Below, piece by piece: positions 60,201 to 64,000 of a DNA stretch of 64,000 nucleotides. A model generated the notes under the pieces. It searched no databases, was not told the DNA's origin, and saw nothing but the letters and a program-made list of their open reading frames with translations. The stretch comes from Luscinia megarhynchos. Taxonomy: Eukaryota > Chordata > Aves > Passeriformes > Turdidae. The stretch lies in NCBI GenBank assembly GCA_034336665.1, contig CM067589.1:5349511-5413510 (forward strand), read 5' to 3'. The number at the start of each line of letters is the position of its first letter. Within the stretch, counting starts at the first letter, position 1. The position numbers and the translations under genes were made by a program.

Positions 60201-62994
60201 TCTTGAGCTTCCTGGGCTCGTTCTGGCTTTGTGACACATGGATTTGCTTCCCAAGCAGAGCCCTTGTCCCAGCACTTGGGGCCTAATGGCAGCTGGGGCT
60301 CAGTCGCACACACTCACAGGGTTTCCAAGCTCAATGTGGTCTGCAGGAGCAGCAGCAGCATCTGTGGAGTCACTTGGGTGCCACTCAGGTCTCTGCAAGC
60401 ATTGGAAAGACCTCATGAAATTCTCCAGTGACCGTGCCAGACCTGTGCTCTGAGAGCAAGCCCAGGGCCCTGATGATCGTGCTGCTGTTGGCAGAGGCAT
60501 CCACTTGTGCCTGATCAAAGAGAAGCCATTCTGGAGCCCAGCTTCTCTCTGCCTTGCCCTGCTCTAAACCAGGCCGTCGGAATCAGGAGGGAAATCCTGC
60601 AGCTCTCGTGGCAGACAGATGCCACCAGAAAGGATTGCCTTCTCCCAAGTCTCCTGCTGCCCTCCCCTGAGGGCAGCTCCAGTCCCTGAACGAGGCAGGA
60701 GGCTCCAGCTGCTGGCACGAGTGCTCCAGCAGGAGTGCAGTTTATTCCCAGAGCCTTGCAGCCACTCCACGGCCCCAGCCCTGGATGGGCTCTCGTCCCT
60801 GAAAGTTTGTGTCCCAGGTCCTGGGTTGCTTTACAGCTGGAGACACACCAGCACTGCTTGGCCTTGGCCTTGCTCTGCTGGAGCCAGGGGTAGCTGTGTC
60901 TCCAGCAGGCTCAGGCTGCGCAAGAGGAAGGTTTGCTGCTGCACCTCTGCTGCTTTCCTGAGAACAGGGCACTCGGGAGAGACACAGATCCCTGCTGATC
61001 TGCTCCACAGGAGCCAACACTTACAGAGAGCTCAGCGAGGGCAGCTTGAAGAAGGCAGGGTCAGCAATGACAGCCAGCGGGTTACGGCTGAGGATCCTGA
61101 GAAACAAGAGAGCTCTGTCAGGGCCCCTGGCAAGGACGTGAGCTGGGTGTGCCGGGCACGTGGGGATGGCCTGGCCGGTGTCAAGGAAGGCTCGCAGGAG
61201 ATGAGCAGGGCAGGGGAAAGGGCCTTTCCAGCTGCACGCTCCTGCTGCTCCCTGGCCGACATCCACAGGGGCAACCAGGACTTTGCAGAGGGCAAAGCTG
61301 CTCTCGCCTACTGACCCTGCAGAGAGGCTGCAGAGACTCGCCCTGCCATGCCTTTAGCCCTGGTGCCACTTACAGCTCCTGGAGAAACTGCATCCCATGC
61401 CAGGCCTGGAAAGTGCCGCTGGGGATGTGCGTGAGGCCATTCCCAGAGAGGTTTCTGGAGAAAGAGGAGGTCACACACAGGAATCAGGCCTGTCCTTTGG
61501 GAAGGGGAGGGAAAGCAGCAACCCTTTATAGGAAAGGTGGAAATCCAAGGGGGAAGAGGGAGGAAACTGCTGCTTTCTCAGTGTTTGTAGCCTGTCCAGG
61601 AGGGGAAGTGAAGGGCACAGCTGCAGCTAAGTGGGGCTCTGAGCAGGGCAGATTTTGGGACTGTGGGGAAAACAACAGGAACATTTTCCACAACAGGAGG
61701 GGTGCCCAGTGCAAAGACTATGCTAAAAACACCAGAAAGGAACTTGATCACTTACAGAAGCTTCAGGAAAGGCAGTGGCTCAAAAGCCCGTTCCTCAATG
61801 GACACGATCTCATTGCAGGACAAATCCCTGTTGCAGTCACAACACCGAATGTCACTTCCATTTGCCCTGTCGCTTTTGCTTGCCTCTGCAGCCTTGATCC
61901 CAGCAGGGACAAAGGCCACGTGCCCACGGCTGTGGCTGGGCTGAGCAGCAGGGCCCCAGGGAGGGGCAGGCAGGAGCCCCTGGCCCTGGGCAGGGCACAG
62001 TGCTTACAGGTGCTTCAGCAGGAACAGCCCCTCCAGGGAATGGCTCTTCACTGCCCGCAGCTCATTGTCCCTGAGCACTCTGCAAGGGGACACAGGGACA
62101 TTGTGACAGCGGCCACTGGCCAGCAACAAATGGCACTGTCATGGGAAAATCTCCTGCAGCAGCTGGACTGAAGCATCCCTTTGGGTCACTGCAGCCATCG
62201 TCCCCACTCCTGGCCAGAGCAGGCATTTGCTCCTGCCCGGCTGAAGCTGACCACAGCTTGATCCCTGGGCAAATAGACACAGGGACTGCAAGAGACGTGG
62301 CTCCTGGTGTTTCCTGCCATGCTGGGAAGCCCTGGTGATTCACAGCCCTCACTGCAGAGCAGCAGAGATTTGAATTTCACTGAAAACAGTGGTGAAGGGG
62401 CTGCTGCTGCAACCCCAGAGCAAAGGACAGAAAACAGCCAAACTCCTGACAGTTGAAATGCTGCAGGGCACTTACAAGGTCTCAGTCCATGGGTAGTCCT
62501 TCCAGGCTTTTTTTCCAACAGCAGCAATGGAGTTGCCAGTGAAATCTCTGCAAAGAAGCCAAAGACCCCGGCCGCTCTCAGGAAAACCCATTTCCCTGCC
62601 GCTCAGCTGCTGAGCTGGAAGCGGGCTTGGCCTGCACAAGGCCCAGCGTGCCCAGCCTGGCTTCACCCTGCTGCTGAGCTCGGGCCCACAAACCCCCATG
62701 TCTCTGGCCAGGGAGTCCCCCGGGTGTCCCACATGGGGTTTGCAGCACCAGGGAGCCAAGGAGGGGCAGCTGCAGGGCTCTGTGGGGCGGAGGGACTCAC
62801 AGGACGGCGAGGGGCCAGTGGCGGCTGCCCTGGGGCACGGTGGCCAGGCCGGTGAGCCGGCAGTCCAGCCGCCCACGCCGTGGGCAGTGGCAGGGCTGTG
62901 GGCAGAGCTCCTTGGCCACTCCTGGGGAGGGAGCCACTGCCAGCAGCAAGGCCAGCAGGAGCAGAGCGCACACGAGACGTGTCACCAGGTCCAT
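57267..62994 (-). CDS. LRRC37: LRRC37-like membrane leucine-rich-repeat protein, copy 2
   Basis: Exons 5' to 3' on the minus strand: 62994-62801, 62547-62476, 62079-62008, 61827-61756, 61454-61374, 61096-61025, 60392-60318, 59870-59749, 59302-59250 (candidate), 58787-57648, 57543-57460, 57416-57267. The sum is 2187 bp, 728 residues plus stop, with all phases agreeing. Domains: signal peptide (LVCALLLLALLLAVAPS), LRRNT cap (CPQPCHCPRRGRLDC), six LRR exons of 72-81 bp, a cysteine cap (CCLCQERPLPESSC), a 380-codon polar ectodomain ending in MERALRMDCSLPQLKQACAK, one transmembrane helix and a tail of about 50 residues. The cysteine cap and the juxtamembrane stretch match mammalian LRRC37A by memory. 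A type I membrane protein is inferred; its function is poorly known in any species. It lacks the long N-terminal repeat region of human LRRC37. Confidence 0.85.
57460..57543 (-). CDS. LRRC37: LRRC37-like copy 2, transmembrane exon
   Basis: 84-bp phase-0 exon encoding 28 residues with a hydrophobic helix TVVLFSIFIIIGVMLIVFF. Copy 1 (38477-38394) has LIAIFIIIAVMLKVFF, with a Lys inside the helix. The acceptor is tctgaacag and the donor gtaagc. Confidence 0.85.
59250..59302 (-). CDS. LRRC37: LRRC37-like copy 2, candidate small exon
   Basis: 53 bp after a CCCAG acceptor, ending ATG then gtgtaa. It reads FPWHSPRALVPLRKFFM. It is proposed because the cysteine exon ends in phase 1 and the large exon begins in phase 0; a 53-bp exon exactly reconciles the phases. 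The PLRK-type motif loosely recalls a segment of human LRRC37A. The donor is weak. Confidence 0.3.
59749..59870 (-). CDS. LRRC37: LRRC37-like copy 2, cysteine-rich cap exon
   Basis: Reads QVPKEVACCLCQERPLPESS, then CRSIQFLCEKLC, then SALQC; six to seven cysteines. It matches the cysteine exon following the LRRs in mammalian LRRC37A. The donor (GCG then gttggt) is weak. An equivalent exon in copy 1 is at 40803-40682. Confidence 0.75.
60318..62994 (-). CDS. LRRC37: LRRC37-like copy 2, signal peptide and LRR exons
   Basis: The first exon encodes signal peptide and LRRNT; its donor is gtgagt at 62800. Each following LRR exon begins after an AG acceptor one base before a D/N/VLxxN pattern (DFTGNSI, VLRDNEL, DLSCNEI, NLSGNGL, ILSHNPL, DLSGTQV) and ends in CT or TT before the donor, so every intron is in phase 2 and each exon encodes one whole repeat of 24-27 residues. 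This one-repeat-per-exon layout is typical of LRR membrane proteins and makes repeat gain or loss easy. Confidence 0.88.
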
Positions 62995-63226
62995 GTCGAG
63001 GCAGGACTGGCTGCAGTTGCCTGGGACGCAGACCTGAGGTGCAGCTGTGGCAGTTCCTGTGTCACAATGGCGCTGCCAATGTCACAGTGGTGCTGCCAAT
63101 GTCACAGTGTTCTTCTCATGTCACTGCAGCAACGCTTATGTCACCGTGGTGCTGGTTGGTATTAGAGCTTGCCACAATCTGGAGTTCGGACAATGCTATC
63201 ACCAAATGACTCAGAGCCATCAATCT

Positions 63227-63481
63227 GTGGAATCGTGGATTGGCTTGGAAGGGGCCTTAAGGATGGGCCAGTGCCACCCCTGCCATGGGCAGGGACACCT
63301 TCCACTCTCCCAGGCTGCTCCAAGGCCTGTCCATCCTGGCCTGGGCACCCTGTGCCAGGGATCCAGGGACTGCTGCTCTGGGCACCCTGTGCCAGGGCCC
63401 CCTCCCTCACAGGGAAGAATTTCTCCCAAACACACGATCTAACCCAGGTCTCTGTCACTCTGAAGCCCTTCCCATTTTTTA
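63227..63481 (-). mobile_element. CR1 LINE 3' fragment (copy 2)
   Basis: Duplicate of 44146-44400, with the same ends and very few differences, which shows it predates the segmental duplication. Confidence 0.88.
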
Positions 63482-63679
63482 TTGGGTTGTGTGGCCAGGT
63501 TTTGGTACGGGGCTACAGGTAGTGGTGAAATTTCTTTTGCTTCTCATTATCCTGCTCTGATTGTGTTGGAAATAAACGTCATTAATATGCCCAAGTTCCG
63601 CCCGTTGCGTCCGTGCCGCTGATCAGCGAGGGATCTCCCCCTCTCTCTGTAACCTCATGAGCCTGTCGCTGTCCTTTCT

Positions 63680-63965
63680 GTGCGCCGTCCACTCGCGCAG
63701 GGCGGTGACAGCGCCTTCGGTGGGCACCGGCATCCAGCGAGGGCCGAAGCCGCCCCGCGTGGCGCTGGCAGAGCGAGGGGAGCTTCCCGAGAGCCGGGCC
63801 GAGCTCGGCGCGCCCGGCGGGAGAGGCTGAGGGAGCCGCAGCGCCAATGGCGGGGAGCGCCGGGAGCCTGAGGGGCGGCAGCGCCGCCTCAGCGCGCCGG
63901 AACTGCAGCGGCGGCGGCCGGACGAGCCCGCGGGAAGCGCCGCTGCAGCCGAGCCCCTGAGGCGA
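63680..63965 (-). promoter_or_regulatory. LRRC37: LRRC37-like copy 2 CpG-island promoter region (truncated)
   Basis: Duplicate of the CpG island at 44600-44886, cut off at 63965 by unrelated sequence. If the promoter core lies in the missing part, expression of copy 2 could differ from copy 1. Confidence 0.5.
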
Positions 63966-64000
63966 CCAAAGGGAGCTGGTGCACTTCTTGAACTGCCGAC
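63966..64000. repeat. Possible start of a third duplicated unit
   Basis: The last 18 bases (ACTTCTTGAACTGCCGAC) are identical to 55203-55220 inside copy 2, and the preceding bases are partly similar. The window ends here, so the extent is unknown. Confidence 0.45.

Larger units (their letters stand above)
54528..63965. repeat. Segmental duplication, copy 2
   Basis: Second unit, matching 35617-44886. It carries a copy-specific block at 54840-55265 in place of 35940-36200. It breaks off inside the CpG island at 63965, where copy 1 continues for about 115 bases more. Confidence 0.95.

Overview
The window reads as nuclear DNA from a bird. It carries many CR1 retrotransposon fragments, compact intron-exon genes with vertebrate GT-AG splice sites, CpG-island promoters and GC-rich minisatellites, as on an avian microchromosome. 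All recognised cellular genes lie on the minus strand. Their order is ARHGAP27 (about 1.5-12.3 kb), PLEKHM1 (about 12.7-34.5 kb), then two tandem copies of an LRRC37-family gene (about 38-45 kb and 57-64 kb). From memory, this matches the human 17q21.31 neighbourhood MAP3K14-ARHGAP27-PLEKHM1-LRRC37. A minus-strand first exon in a CpG island at 364-543 may belong to the next gene to the left (MAP3K14 by synteny, not proven).

ARHGAP27 was rebuilt as 15 coding exons (SH3, two WW, PH, RhoGAP). All splice phases agree, and the product would be about 850 residues if two apparent one-base insertions are discounted. PLEKHM1 was rebuilt as 11 coding exons with consistent phases: 3078 bp, 1025 residues, with RUN, two PH, a LIR-like motif and a C-terminal cysteine/histidine-rich domain. 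Its non-coding first exon and promoter sit at 34.4-34.5 kb. The introns hold CR1 fragments and minisatellites.

From about 35.6 kb a unit of roughly 19 kb is tandemly duplicated. Each unit carries an LRRC37-like gene: signal peptide, LRRNT, six LRR exons, a cysteine exon, a 1140-bp ectodomain exon, a transmembrane exon and a tail. Copy 2 has a consistent 728-residue frame. Copy 1 has a 13-bp net deletion in the signal-peptide region and has lost the stop used by copy 2. The last 18 bases of the window match the inside of copy 2, which hints at a third unit.

The two copies are separated by an AT-rich endogenous retrovirus of about 9.1 kb (45127-54267). It lies inside a CR1 element with a 4-bp target duplication (CCTC). 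A second, minus-strand retroviral remnant (gag-, pol- and env-like pieces plus an LTR-like end) lies inside it. All retroviral pieces are broken. No CRISPR array, tRNA, rRNA or bacterial-type feature was seen.
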